Shown piece after piece: positions 15,697 to 24,554 of a stretch of 48,096 nucleotides of DNA. The stretch covers positions 1-48,096 of the forward strand of contig JAICUO010000003.1 in assembly GCA_025935815.1 (NCBI GenBank). The letters are read 5' to 3'. A program made the translations under genes and the position numbers. The DNA comes from Streptosporangiaceae bacterium (GTDB taxonomy: Bacteria > Actinomycetota > Actinomycetes > Streptosporangiales > Streptosporangiaceae). Every line of letters starts with the position of its first letter. Position 1 is the stretch's first letter. The notes beneath the pieces are model-generated. The model did no database searches. It saw only the letters and a list, made by a program, of their open reading frames with translations, and was not told where the DNA came from.

Positions 15697-16835
15697 GAGA
15701 GGGTGGCGATCGTGTCCCGGCCGCCCGCCAGGAACTCCGGCCACGACCCGCCCTCTTCCTTGCTGCGCGGCTCGACGACGCCGTGCAGGTACTTGTTGAG
15801 GATGGCCAGGTCCTCCGGCTCGCGCCGGGCCAGTGACCCGACCAGTGAGGAGGCCAGCGCGCGGGCGGTCAGCGCCCGCGCGCCGAAGAAGTTGCTGTGC
15901 AAGATCGCGTCCTCGAGCACGCCGATCTGCTCGGCGGTGGACAGCGCCGACTCCAGCTTCTCATCGTCGCTGCCGGCCGCGGCCGCCGCCGCCCGCAGAT
16001 CGGCGAAGCTCTGCAGCAGCACGTCGAGCAGCGTCGGCGGCACGTCCAGCTCGATCTGGTGGCGGCGCAGCAGCTCCTCGGTGCGGAACCGGACGATCTC
16101 CGCCTCGCTCGACTTCTTCGTCACCACCGGGATGCGGACGAAGTTGAAGCGGCGCTTCAGCGCCGACGACAGGTCGTTAACGCCCCGGTCGCGGCTGTTG
16201 GCGGTCGCGATGATCGAAAAGCCCGGCTTGGCGAAGACGATGCCGTCCCCTGTTTTCGAATCGCTGCCGAGCTCGGGGACGGAGACGTACTTCTCGGACA
16301 GGATCGAGATGAGGGCGTCCTGGACGTCGCTGGTGGACCGGGTGAGCTCCTCGAAGCGGCCGATCGCGCCGGTCTCCATCGCGGTCATGATCGGCGAGGG
16401 GATCATCGACTCCCGCGACTGGCCCTTGGCGATGACCATGGACACGTTCCAGGAGTACTTGATGTGGTCCTCGGTGGTGCCCGCCGTGCCCTGCACGACC
16501 AGCGTGGAGTTGCGGCTGATCGCGGCGGCCAGCAGCTCGGCCAGCCAGCTCTTGCCGGTGCCGGGGTCGCCGATGAGCAGCAGCCCGCGGTCGGAGGCCA
16601 AGGTGACGATCGAGCGCTCGACGAAACTGCGGTCGCCGAACCACTTCGGCGAGATCTCCCGGTCCAGGCCGTCAGAGCGTTCGGAGCCGAGGATGAACAG
16701 GCGGATCATCTTCGGCGACAGCCGCCAGGAAAACGGCCGGGGGCCGTCGTCGACGGACTCCAGCCAGTCCAGCTCCTCCGCGTACTTGATCTCGGCGGGC
16801 GCGCGCAGCTTAGCCGGGGGCAGTAGCTCAGACAT
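15693..16835 (-). CDS. MoxR-family AAA+ ATPase
   Basis: This is a 380-residue AAA+ protein of the MoxR/RavA type, thought to remodel or load metal or cofactor into partners with VWA proteins. Seen: Walker A GDPGTGKS at 89-96, a Walker-B-equivalent GAIGRFEEL at 156-164, sensor-1 IIATANSRDRG at 208-218, and an arginine-finger-like SALKRRF at 224-230. The start is ATG 16835, and the TGA overlaps the next GTG. The first 60 residues, before the ATPase fold, include FSWRLSPKMIRLFILGSERS, which I do not recognise outside this cluster type. It sits 21 bases downstream of the VWA gene, in the same operon. Confidence 0.92.
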   Translation of the reverse strand: MSELLPPAKLRAPAEIKYAEELDWLESVDDGPRPFSWRLSPKMIRLFILGSERSDGLDREISPKWFGDRSFVERSIVTLASDRGLLLIGDPGTGKSWLAELLAAAISRNSTLVVQGTAGTTEDHIKYSWNVSMVIAKGQSRESMIPSPIMTAMETGAIGRFEELTRSTSDVQDALISILSEKYVSVPELGSDSKTGDGIVFAKPGFSIIATANSRDRGVNDLSSALKRRFNFVRIPVVTKKSSEAEIVRFRTEELLRRHQIELDVPPTLLDVLLQSFADLRAAAAAAGSDDEKLESALSTAEQIGVLEDAILHSNFFGARALTARALASSLVGSLARREPEDLAILNKYLHGVVEPRSKEEGGSWPEFLAGGRDTIATLS

Positions 16836-16856
16836 ATCAGAAGGCCCTTCTAGGCA

Positions 16857-18248
16857 TTAGGCGAGGAACGTCTTGAGCTCGTGGATGAGCTTGCGGATAT
16901 GACCGGAGACCACCGGCGTTCCGAGGTCCTTGAAGCGCTCGCGGAACCACGGGTTGACGCTGCCCGGTCCGGCGCTGCTCACCGAGCCGACCGGGATGAA
17001 CTTGGCCCCGGAGCGGTGGATCGCGGTCATTGCCTCGAACAGCTGCTCGCTGCGCGATTCGTAGAAGTCGGAGATCCACACCACCACGGTGTTGCGCGGC
17101 TCGGCGACCTTCGGCTGGACCAGCGTCACGGCGACGGTGCCGTCGGTGCCGCCGCCTAGCCGGGTGCGCAGCAGGGTCTCGAACGGGTCGTGCGCCCAGG
17201 GGGTGAGGTCGAGCGCGCGCGTGTCGTAGGCGATCAGGTGGACGTCGACCTTCGGCAGCCCGGCGAAGATCGACGCCAGGATTGTGCAGTTCACCATCGA
17301 GTGGACCATCGAGCCCGACTGGTCCACCACGACGATCAACCGCTGCGGCAGCGCCTTGCGGGCGGTGTGCCGGTAGTACAGGCGATCGACGTACAGCCGC
17401 TCCTCTTCAGGGATGTAGTTGGTGAGGTTCTTCCAGATCGTCCGGTCCAGGTCGAGGTTGCGGTACACCCGCTTGGGCGGGACCGAGCGGTCCGGGGCGC
17501 CGACGGTCGCCTTTTCCACCTGGGTGCGCAGCACCTCGGCCACCTCGTCGACGAACCGGCGGATCAGCGCCTTGGCGTTCGCCAGGGCCAGGCCGGAGAG
17601 GTTGCCCTTGTCCCGCAGCAGCTGCTCGATCAGCGACATGCTCGGGATCAGCTGCGCGGCCAGCTCCGGGGTGGCCAGCACCTCGCGCAGTTGCATCCGG
17701 TGAACGAGGTCGCCTTCGATGGCGCCCAGCTCGGGGCCGATCACCGGGATCAGCTGGCTGAGGTCGGGGGCCGCGCCCGCGACGCCGGCGCCAACCGGGC
17801 TGACGCCCGGTCCCGCGCCCCCGCCGCGCAGGCCGCCCGGCTGGCAGCCGAACGCGCGCTCCAGCCAGCCCGCGTCGGCCTGCCAGCGCGCCAGCTGCCC
17901 CGCGGTGACCGGGCCGGATCCGGTGGCGAACACGTTCAGCAGCAGCTTCGACGCCAGCGCCGCGCGCCGGACCTCAGCCGCCCGGTCGCGCGCGTCATCG
18001 GAGCCCGCCTCGGGCACCATCAGGCGGTCGAATTCGGTGGCCAGCTCCGGGTGACGTTGCACGATCACGTCGATGGGCGCCTGCGGGTCCAGCAGCGCGC
18101 CCGGCAGCCCGCTGTCCTCAACGACCGCGAGGCTCGCCGATTCCAGGGCCGGGTGCTCCTGGGGGTCGAACAGGCGGGCCAGCAGCCGCCAGTACAGGAC
18201 CTGGCGGCGGTTCTCGCCGGGGTCTGCCCCGAGCGTGCTCTCGGTCAC
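16857..18248 (-). CDS. VWA-domain protein partnering the MoxR ATPase
   Basis: This is a 463-residue protein. Seen: a helical N-terminal half with a Gly-rich linker near 138-160, then a VWA domain from about residue 300. The complete MIDAS motif D309-Q-S311-G-S313 is in RLIVVVDQSGSMVHSMV, and further MIDAS positions lie in YDTRALDLTPW and VVWISDFYESR. Metal-dependent VWA proteins act as adaptors that bind clients for MoxR ATPases. The start is GTG 18248, overlapping the previous TGA by four bases. No signal peptide or membrane helix is visible, so it is likely cytosolic. Confidence 0.9.
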   Translation of the reverse strand: MTESTLGADPGENRRQVLYWRLLARLFDPQEHPALESASLAVVEDSGLPGALLDPQAPIDVIVQRHPELATEFDRLMVPEAGSDDARDRAAEVRRAALASKLLLNVFATGSGPVTAGQLARWQADAGWLERAFGCQPGGLRGGGAGPGVSPVGAGVAGAAPDLSQLIPVIGPELGAIEGDLVHRMQLREVLATPELAAQLIPSMSLIEQLLRDKGNLSGLALANAKALIRRFVDEVAEVLRTQVEKATVGAPDRSVPPKRVYRNLDLDRTIWKNLTNYIPEEERLYVDRLYYRHTARKALPQRLIVVVDQSGSMVHSMVNCTILASIFAGLPKVDVHLIAYDTRALDLTPWAHDPFETLLRTRLGGGTDGTVAVTLVQPKVAEPRNTVVVWISDFYESRSEQLFEAMTAIHRSGAKFIPVGSVSSAGPGSVNPWFRERFKDLGTPVVSGHIRKLIHELKTFLA

Positions 18249-19651
18249 TTGCGCAGCAGCCTTCCCGCGCGCTCCCGCAGCACCGACGTGGCGTCGGTGG
18301 CGGCCTTCTCGGCCTTGACGCCGGCCGCGTCGGTCGTGCCCCCTGCCCATCCCCCGGCCTGCACCGCGACCGCCTTCTTCTTCACTGTCGTCTCAACGGC
18401 CAGGGGTTGGACGCTGAATGACCCGGCGTCCCAGCGGAGCAGCCCGATGCACGCGCCGGACGCCGCGACGGCCTCGGGGGTGAGCGGTCCGGCGACGGGG
18501 ATGCGGTCGGTGTCGACGGCGAGCGGGCGCCCGGTGACGGTGAACACCAGCGCGTCGTCGTCCTGGCGGGCGGCGTAGCCCTCCAGGAAGACGGGCACCG
18601 CGATGCGCGCCGGATGCCGGTCCAGCGGCGCGGTCGCCATGGCGGTGGCGGTGGGCAGCGCGACCCGGGCGGCGGCGAAGGGGGCGGCGGGCTCGCCCAG
18701 GCGGGCGTGCTCGTCGCTCCAGATCAGGTCGCCCTCGGCGGTGACCGGCATGTCCGCCAGGTCCATCGACCGGCCTTGGCTGACGGCGGCCAGCAGCGAC
18801 ATGCGCGGGCGGAGCAGCTGCCAGACGCCGGCCCCGATGACGGTGTCCGGCTTCGGCACCGAGACGGTGGCGCGCACCAGGCGCGGCCCGCCGCCGTCAG
18901 CGGGCTCGAGTACCGCGTGGACCTGGGCCTGCGCGGCGGTCGGGTGCTCGGTCAGGTCGATGCCGAGGGGCAGCAGGCGGCCGGTCACCGTGCCGGTCGC
19001 CGGGGCGCCGGCCGCGCCCGGCACCGTCAGCAGCATCCCGCGCGACCACAGGTCGGCCCAGCGGCGGGCCGGGACGCGCTCCAGGGTCGCGCCCGGGCAG
19101 GACGCCGCGAGCTCGGCCGCGAAGCCGTCCAGCAACGTGGCCAGGCGGCGCAGGGCCGGCTCGGCGAGCATTGCCGAGACGACCGGCGCTGACTCGGAGA
19201 CCACGCCGGTGTCGAGGCCCCGCCATCCGCCGCGGGCCAGGTCCGACAGCCACGAGCGCGCGGCGGCGAGCACGTTCGCCGCCTGCCGCGCCGAGGTTCC
19301 CTGGCCGGCCTGCTCGCTGGCGGGGTAGTCGCCGCCGCCGGGCCGGCCGGTCGCCTCGGTGACCTGGGTCATCAGCGCGTCGTGGACGGAGCCGAGCAGC
19401 GCGGTCCGCGCGGCGGCCAAGGCGACCAGGTGATCCTCGCTCGCGACTCCGGCCGCCGCCTTCTCGGCCGCCTCCGCGACCCGGGCCGCGAGCGGTGTCC
19501 CCGTGACCGCGCCGGCCAGCCTGGCTAGCCCGGCGGCCTGGGCGGGCTGCGGACGGAGCAGGCCGGCGGTGAGAACCTGGTCGAAGGCGTCGACGGCGGC
19601 CAGGGCCTCGTCGATCCCGTCGATGGTCTCGGCGAGCAGGTCGGCGCGCAT
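18245..19651 (-). CDS. Unknown protein of the SWIM/MoxR/VWA cluster
   Basis: This is a 468-residue protein I cannot assign to a named family. Seen: an N-terminal helical, Ala-rich half (IDGIDEALAAVDAFDQVL onward), then a beta-rich half with ARRWADLWSRGMLLTVPG, VTGRLLPLGIDL and a Lys-rich VETTVKKKAVAV near the end. There is no signal peptide or membrane helix. In related clusters this slot often holds DUF5691, but the sequence does not look like DUF5691 to me. ATG 19651 follows GGAGG by five bases and overlaps the stop of the SWIM gene (TGATG). Together with the GTGA overlap at its 3' end, this argues for obligate co-production. Confidence 0.75.
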   Translation of the reverse strand: MRADLLAETIDGIDEALAAVDAFDQVLTAGLLRPQPAQAAGLARLAGAVTGTPLAARVAEAAEKAAAGVASEDHLVALAAARTALLGSVHDALMTQVTEATGRPGGGDYPASEQAGQGTSARQAANVLAAARSWLSDLARGGWRGLDTGVVSESAPVVSAMLAEPALRRLATLLDGFAAELAASCPGATLERVPARRWADLWSRGMLLTVPGAAGAPATGTVTGRLLPLGIDLTEHPTAAQAQVHAVLEPADGGGPRLVRATVSVPKPDTVIGAGVWQLLRPRMSLLAAVSQGRSMDLADMPVTAEGDLIWSDEHARLGEPAAPFAAARVALPTATAMATAPLDRHPARIAVPVFLEGYAARQDDDALVFTVTGRPLAVDTDRIPVAGPLTPEAVAASGACIGLLRWDAGSFSVQPLAVETTVKKKAVAVQAGGWAGGTTDAAGVKAEKAATDATSVLRERAGRLLRK

Positions 19652-20154
19652 CACGCCTCCGCCCTCGTCGGCGGGAACCACTGCATCTCCGGCACGGGCG
19701 CGGTGACCGGGGCGAGCTCCAGGTAGGCCAGGTGGCGCAGGAACCGGCTGAAGACCGGCGCGGCGAGCGCCGTATCTCCCTGAGCCGGGCGGGTGACGCT
19801 CATCCCCCGGGTGATGCTTGGCGCGCTCGGCTCCTCGCCGCCCAGCTCGACCCGCAGGTAGCGGGCGACGCGCTCGGCGCCGTACTGCAGCACCGCCTCG
19901 TTGACCAGCGCCAGTATGTGATTGCAGAATGAACCCCGGGCGCCGCCGCAGGGACGGTTGTTGTTGGTGCTGCAGGCGAACGTGTAAGTGCTGGCGGCGA
20001 CCGACGAGACGTAGACCCGCTCGATGTCCGAGCCACTGGACACCACGCCCTGCAAGCGCCCGTCGGCCAGCTCGGCGAACGGAACCTTAGCGAGCTTGCG
20101 CGGCCGGGCGAGTGGTATCACCCGCGCCGTGCTCAACTTCTCCCAATCTGGCAT
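19651..20154 (-). CDS. SWIM-type zinc-finger-like protein, first gene of the cluster
   Basis: This is a 167-residue protein. Seen: a compact cysteine region TFACSTNNNRPCGGARGSF followed by CNHI, with Cys61, Cys69, Cys77 and His79. The spacing C-x7-C-x7-C-x-H departs from the classical C-x-C-x(n)-C-x-H SWIM consensus, so I call it SWIM-like. Two preceding beta strands (LQGVVSSGSDIERVYVSS) match the SWIM beta-beta-alpha layout. Known: SWIM domains bind nucleic acids or proteins and often open MoxR/VWA clusters. Its start at 20154 sits after a 200-bp gap to the PaaK-like gene, so the operon promoter is presumably in 20155-20355. Confidence 0.8.
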   Translation of the reverse strand: MPDWEKLSTARVIPLARPRKLAKVPFAELADGRLQGVVSSGSDIERVYVSSVAASTYTFACSTNNNRPCGGARGSFCNHILALVNEAVLQYGAERVARYLRVELGGEEPSAPSITRGMSVTRPAQGDTALAAPVFSRFLRHLAYLELAPVTAPVPEMQWFPPTRAEA

Positions 20155-20355
20155 CAGAGCATCTCCTACGCATCAGGGGGACTACCGCACCGCAGCGACG
20201 GGCATGAGCGCGAACATACACGCGACCACCGACATTTCACCGCCGATCGCCGGCCCCGCACCGCGCTGCGCGTCGCCGCCAGCGGCCACGCGCACCTCGG
20301 CCGCCTCGCCGCCCGCCTCGCGCGGTGATCGCAGCCCCCGAAGAACGCTCACCCG

Positions 20356-21861
20356 TTATCCGCGGGTATAGCGGTGCTTCACCCCCGCCGGGAAGAACTC
20401 GCGGTCCTCGAACGGCCGCACCTGGACCTGCGGCAGCTGGCGGTCGGCGGGCACGTAGTGCGCGTACTCGCTGTTCAGCCGCAGGAGCTGGTCGCGGATG
20501 GACACCGCCAGGTGGCCGGCGTCCCCGTCCCGCCCGGGGGCCAGCTCGACGGTGACCCGCAGCCGGTGGTCCCCCTCGGCATCCTCGGTCACTTCCAGGA
20601 CGAACTTCCCCGTAACGAAGTCACTGATCCCCGGCTGCTCCAGGCCGACGGCGACATTCTCCGGGTAGACGTTGGCCCCGTAGAACGACACGGTGAACAG
20701 CGAGCGGCCGAAGACGAACACGAACGGCAGCCCGCCGCCGGTGCTGCCCGACGCGGCGACCGGGTCGAATCCGTGCCGGGCGCAGAAGTCGAGCATCGCC
20801 TGGTATCCGATCAGGCCGCCCTCGTCCGCGATGTGGTAGCGGACCAGCGGCACGCCGCCGTCGCCGGTGAACAGCAGGGTCCCCGCCCGGGTCTCGAAGA
20901 ACCGGCTGGCCGGATCGTACTGCGCCAGGGTCGGCAGCCGTGACTCCCCGAACGCCTCCTTGGCCAGGGCCGGCCGGCTGGCCAGGAAGCGGCGCACGGT
21001 GACCGACAGCGGGGTCTCGTTGGCCAGGACCCCGGCGTCGGCGGTGCCGTACAGCGAGGCGCTGCCACGGGCGGCGTCGGCCAGGCCGGCCCGGCCGGCG
21101 ACCAGCTCGCGCCACTGCTCGCTGAAGACCTCGCCGGCGAACACGAGCTTGATCTGGTAATCCGCCCACGGGATCCCCTCGGCGAGGCCGGAGTCGATCA
21201 CGTTCTTCAGGAACGGCGGGTACCCCAGCAGCACCACCTGCTCGAAGTGCGGCGCCAGCTCCGGCAGCACGCGCAGGATCTCGGCCTTGTTGTTGCCGGG
21301 CGCCACCGTGGTCACCGGATACCCCTTGGCCGACAGGTGCCGCACGCACGCGGTGGTGAACAGGCCGCCGACCCACGTGCCCAGCGGGAAGCAGACCACC
21401 GCCAGGGTGGTGCGCTGGCCGGCCTGGAACCCGTCCCGGAAGACCTGCTCGAACCGCCGCGCGACGGCCAGCTCGTCGGCGACCGTCCGCGGCCAGATCG
21501 TCGGCGACCCGCTCGACCCGGACGACACCGACACCAGGTCGCAGCCGTCCAGCCGGCCGTCCCGGCACCGCTGCGGCAGTGGGTACCGGCGGTGGTAGGA
21601 CTCCTTGTCCATCATCGGCACCCGGCGGAAGTCATCAAGCGACTCGACCCCGGCCGGGTCGATCCCGTGCGCGCGCAGGAACTCCCGGTAGGCCGGCACG
21701 GTCGCGGCCGTGCGCCGGAACAGCTCCAGCGCCGCGCGCCCGCCGTCTGCGTGGTGCCCCCCGGCGCAGTCACCGCCGGCCGCGTCGTCGCCAGGCTGAG
21801 CGTCGGAGAGGAAGGCGCCGAATGCCGCGGCGACGCGGCGTGCCCTCGCGGTATCTATCAC
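20356..21861 (-). CDS. Phenylacetate-CoA ligase-like (PaaK family) AMP-forming enzyme
   Basis: This is a 501-residue member of the adenylating superfamily. Seen: ATP-binding loop SVSSGSSGSPTIWPR, SLYGTADAG (the usual YG.tE position), LLFTGDGGVPLVRYHIADEG, GRSLFTVSFYGANVYPENV and a C-terminal Lys in PAGVKHRYTRG. These fit PaaK-type ligases that activate aryl or other carboxylic acids as AMP esters and then CoA thioesters. The substrate is unknown, and the gene is not in a paa catabolic cluster. The start is GTG 21861; GGAGG lies only one base upstream, so the exact start is doubtful. It diverges from the Crp-family gene across 57 bp, and common control is likely. Confidence 0.85.
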   Translation of the reverse strand: MIDTARARRVAAAFGAFLSDAQPGDDAAGGDCAGGHHADGGRAALELFRRTAATVPAYREFLRAHGIDPAGVESLDDFRRVPMMDKESYHRRYPLPQRCRDGRLDGCDLVSVSSGSSGSPTIWPRTVADELAVARRFEQVFRDGFQAGQRTTLAVVCFPLGTWVGGLFTTACVRHLSAKGYPVTTVAPGNNKAEILRVLPELAPHFEQVVLLGYPPFLKNVIDSGLAEGIPWADYQIKLVFAGEVFSEQWRELVAGRAGLADAARGSASLYGTADAGVLANETPLSVTVRRFLASRPALAKEAFGESRLPTLAQYDPASRFFETRAGTLLFTGDGGVPLVRYHIADEGGLIGYQAMLDFCARHGFDPVAASGSTGGGLPFVFVFGRSLFTVSFYGANVYPENVAVGLEQPGISDFVTGKFVLEVTEDAEGDHRLRVTVELAPGRDGDAGHLAVSIRDQLLRLNSEYAHYVPADRQLPQVQVRPFEDREFFPAGVKHRYTRG

Positions 21862-21918
21862 GCCTCCATCGAACCATTCCCAGTTCCTCGCGGCCGTTGA
21901 GGCGTAAATTTCGAGAAC

Positions 21919-22605
21919 GTGGCAGACCAGGAAGTCGAAGAGGCCCTGGCGCGCAGCTTCCTCGCCGAGCTGCCGCCGGAGCTGACTGGCGCGCTGCGGG
22001 CAGATGGCGAGCGCGCCGACTACCCGGCGGGCACGACGGTGTACCAGGCGGGGGGCGAGCCCCGGGCGGCGCTGGTGGTGCGCGGCCTTATGCGCGTGTA
22101 CCTGAGCTCGCCCGGGGGCCGGCAGGTCACCATCCGCTACGCCCGGCCCGGCGACGTGCTGGGGGTCGCCGTCCTGGTGGGCGGCCCGGGCGACTTCGGA
22201 GTGCAGGCCGTGGAGCCGTCGAGCGTGTTCCGGATCAGCGCGCGGACGCTGCTCACGACAGCGCAGCGCGATGCCCGCGTCTCCTGGGCCATCGCCGGGG
22301 AGCTGAACCGGCGCCTGTTCGAGGTGCTGGAGCAGACCGCCGTCATCGCGTTCGGCTCGGTGCGCCAGCGCGTCGCCGCTCACCTGCTCGACCTCGCCTC
22401 CGAGCAGCAGCGCCCGCACGGCCGCCTGGTGGCCCGCGTGTCGCAGCAGGAGCTGGCGGACGCGGCCGGGTCGGTCCGCGAGGTGGTGGCCCGGACGCTG
22501 CGCGACTTGCGGGTCGCCGGGATCGTGGCCACCGCGGCCGACAGCGTGGTTATCCTCGACCCGGCCCGGCTGTACGCCGAATCAGGGATTGGATCCGGTC
22601 CGTAA
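21919..22605 (+). CDS. Crp/Fnr-family transcription regulator
   Basis: This is a 228-residue protein. Seen: a cyclic-nucleotide-binding-like beta roll (YPAGTTVYQAGGEPRAALVV, then VTIRYARPGDVLG), a dimer helix (WAIAGELNRRLFEVLEQ), and a C-terminal winged helix with RVSQQELADAAGSVREVVART, typical of Crp family DNA recognition. No Fnr-type cysteine cluster is present, so oxygen sensing by iron-sulfur is not expected. The start is GTG 21919. It diverges from the PaaK-like gene and is followed after 33 bases by the MBL gene on the same strand, suggesting it controls both flanks. Confidence 0.9.
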   Translation: MADQEVEEALARSFLAELPPELTGALRADGERADYPAGTTVYQAGGEPRAALVVRGLMRVYLSSPGGRQVTIRYARPGDVLGVAVLVGGPGDFGVQAVEPSSVFRISARTLLTTAQRDARVSWAIAGELNRRLFEVLEQTAVIAFGSVRQRVAAHLLDLASEQQRPHGRLVARVSQQELADAAGSVREVVARTLRDLRVAGIVATAADSVVILDPARLYAESGIGSGP

Positions 22606-22638
22606 CTTTAGTCACCCGCCCGGCGACTGAGGTCGCTG

Positions 22639-23550
22639 ATGCGGGCGCCCGGCCGCGGCAGCCTGGGTCCCGTGACCGCTATGTCCCGGGCCGAGCCCGG
22701 ATCCCCGGGGCCGGTGAAGGCGGTGTCGGTGATCAGCACCGGGACCGTGCGGATCCGCCCCGAGCACCCCGGCGGCAGCCGCGCGCCGCTGCCCTGGTGG
22801 CTGCTGACCTCCCGGCGCTGGACGCCGCCCCAGCCGATCAACGTCTACGTGATCGAGCACGCCCGCGGCCTGATCTTGTTCGACACCGGGCAAGACCGGG
22901 CCTCGGTCACCGACAGCGGCTACTTCCCGGGCGGCCTCCCCGGCTACCTGCAGCGCCGCCTGGCCCGCTTCGACGTCGGCGAGCAGGACACCCTGGCCGC
23001 GCAGCTCGCCACGCTCGGGTACGCCCCCGCCGACGTGGACATCGCGATCCTGTCCCACCTGCACGTGGATCACGTCGGCGGGCTGCCCGAGCTGGCCGGC
23101 TCCCGGCTGCTGGTGTCCGCCGCCGAATGGGCGCAGCTGGCCAGGCCCGCCCCCGAGGTGCGCGGCTTCCCGCGCCGCCACATCCAGCTGCCCGGGCTGA
23201 GGTGGCAGCCGGTCACCCCGGAGCCCGTCGGTGACCCCGCCCTGGCGCCGTTCACCGCGGCAACGGACGTGATGGGCGACGGGTCGCTGCTACTCCTGCC
23301 GACCCCCGGTCACACCCCGGGATCGGTATCCCTGCTGGTCCGCCGGACTGGCCGGCCGCCCCTGCTGCTGGCCGGGGACCTCACCTTCGGAGCCGGCCTC
23401 CTGGCCAGCGGCCAGCTTCCCGGCATCGGCAGCCGGCGGCAGCTCGCGGACAGCTCCCGCAAGGCCCTCGCCCTCGCGCGGCAGCAGCCGGGCCTGGTCA
23501 TCTTGCCCGCCCACGACCCGACGGCCGCCGCCCGGCTGCTGGACAGCTGA
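22639..23550 (+). CDS. Metallo-beta-lactamase-fold hydrolase (AHL-lactonase-like)
   Basis: This is a 303-residue protein. Seen: the metal motif H140-L-H142-V-D144-H145 (SHLHVDHVGG), then TPGHTPGSVSLL with the third histidine, LLLAGDLTFG with the bridging Asp, and a final ILPAHDPTA histidine. The order and the NVYVIEHARGLILFDTG opening fit N-acyl-homoserine-lactonase-like MBL proteins. Lactone hydrolysis is possible, but the family is broad. ATG 22639 has GAGGT five bases upstream; GTG 22672 and ATG 22681 are alternatives. It is likely first of a three-gene unit behind the Crp-family regulator. Confidence 0.88.
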   Translation: MRAPGRGSLGPVTAMSRAEPGSPGPVKAVSVISTGTVRIRPEHPGGSRAPLPWWLLTSRRWTPPQPINVYVIEHARGLILFDTGQDRASVTDSGYFPGGLPGYLQRRLARFDVGEQDTLAAQLATLGYAPADVDIAILSHLHVDHVGGLPELAGSRLLVSAAEWAQLARPAPEVRGFPRRHIQLPGLRWQPVTPEPVGDPALAPFTAATDVMGDGSLLLLPTPGHTPGSVSLLVRRTGRPPLLLAGDLTFGAGLLASGQLPGIGSRRQLADSSRKALALARQQPGLVILPAHDPTAAARLLDS

Positions 23551-23570
23551 CATGCGATCTGGAGACGACG

Positions 23571-24542
23571 ATGGAAATCGACAAGCTCGAGCCGGTGCGG
23601 CTCGGCGACACTACCCAGTGGATCCGGGTCCGGGCCAGGACCGCCGGCCAGCCGCCCCTCCTGCTCGTGCAGATGGGCCCGGGCCTGCCGATGCTCAGCG
23701 AGGTTCGCACGTTCGAGCGCCTGCTGGCGCTCGAGGACGACTTCACGGTCATCTACTGGGACCAGCGCGCCATCGGCCGCTCGCTGCGCTCCGGGGACGC
23801 CCCCGGCGACGGCAGCCGGGTCGAGGCGATGGTCGGCGACACTGAGGCGCTCCTGGCGATGGCGCGCGAGCGGTTCGGGGCGCCCGCGCTGGTGGTGGGC
23901 TTCTCGATGGGCGCGATGATCGCCGCGCGCGCCACCGCGCGCCGCCCGGACCTGGTGGCGGCCCTGGTCACAGTGGGACTGGACATTGACGGCCCCGCCG
24001 CCGAGCACGGCGCCTATGAGTTCGCGCTGGCCACCGCGCGGTCCCGGAAGAACCGCCGGGCGATCCGGCAGCTTGAGGCCATCGGGCCGCCACCCCACCT
24101 GCGGCAGGAGGAATTCGCGACGCGGGTGCGGTGGGTCATGAACTTCGGCGGCGCGCGCGTCGGCCACACCTACAATTCCCTCGCCCGCGGCCTGCTGCTG
24201 AGCCTGCTGCGCTCCCCCGACTACTCGCCCGGCGACGTCATCCGGGCCCTGCGGGGGATCACGGCGGCCCAGGCCGCGCTGCAGCCGGAGCTGGCCGTGC
24301 TTGACCTGACCGGCACGCTCACCCGGCTGCCCGTCCCCGTCGTCATGGTCCAGGGACGCCACGACCAGGTCGCGCCCGCCGCCGCCGCGCAGCGCTACGC
24401 CGACCTGCTGCAGGCGCCCGGCAAGCAGCTCATCTGGTTCGAGCACTCCGCGCACATGCCGCACGTGGAGGAGCCCGCGCGGTTCCGGGAGCTGCTCGCG
24501 ACGGTCCGGCTCACCCTGCCCGCCAGCCCCGTCCGACCGTAG
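23571..24542 (+). CDS. Alpha/beta-hydrolase (proline-iminopeptidase-like)
   Basis: This is a 323-residue protein. Seen: VIYWDQRAIGRS, which follows the family's 'D.RG.G.S' oxyanion region, nucleophile elbow GFSMGAM, PVPVVMVQGRHDQV holding the acid, and FEHSAHMPHVEEP holding the catalytic His. This is the complete triad layout of the alpha/beta-hydrolase fold with a proline-iminopeptidase-like cap. Substrate unknown. A GGAGAC ribosome site precedes ATG 23571; the gene follows the MBL gene by 20 bp and precedes the saccharopine-dehydrogenase-like gene by 12 bp, so an operon is likely. Confidence 0.88.
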   Translation: MEIDKLEPVRLGDTTQWIRVRARTAGQPPLLLVQMGPGLPMLSEVRTFERLLALEDDFTVIYWDQRAIGRSLRSGDAPGDGSRVEAMVGDTEALLAMARERFGAPALVVGFSMGAMIAARATARRPDLVAALVTVGLDIDGPAAEHGAYEFALATARSRKNRRAIRQLEAIGPPPHLRQEEFATRVRWVMNFGGARVGHTYNSLARGLLLSLLRSPDYSPGDVIRALRGITAAQAALQPELAVLDLTGTLTRLPVPVVMVQGRHDQVAPAAAAQRYADLLQAPGKQLIWFEHSAHMPHVEEPARFRELLATVRLTLPASPVRP

Positions 24543-24554
24543 GAGAGGTACCTC

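Noticed and set aside
14002-16860. A 952-residue open frame on the plus strand
   Set aside because: It is antisense to the DUF5682 and MoxR genes, has Arg/Gln/Ala-rich composition and no family motif. Very GC-rich codon bias keeps opposite frames open.
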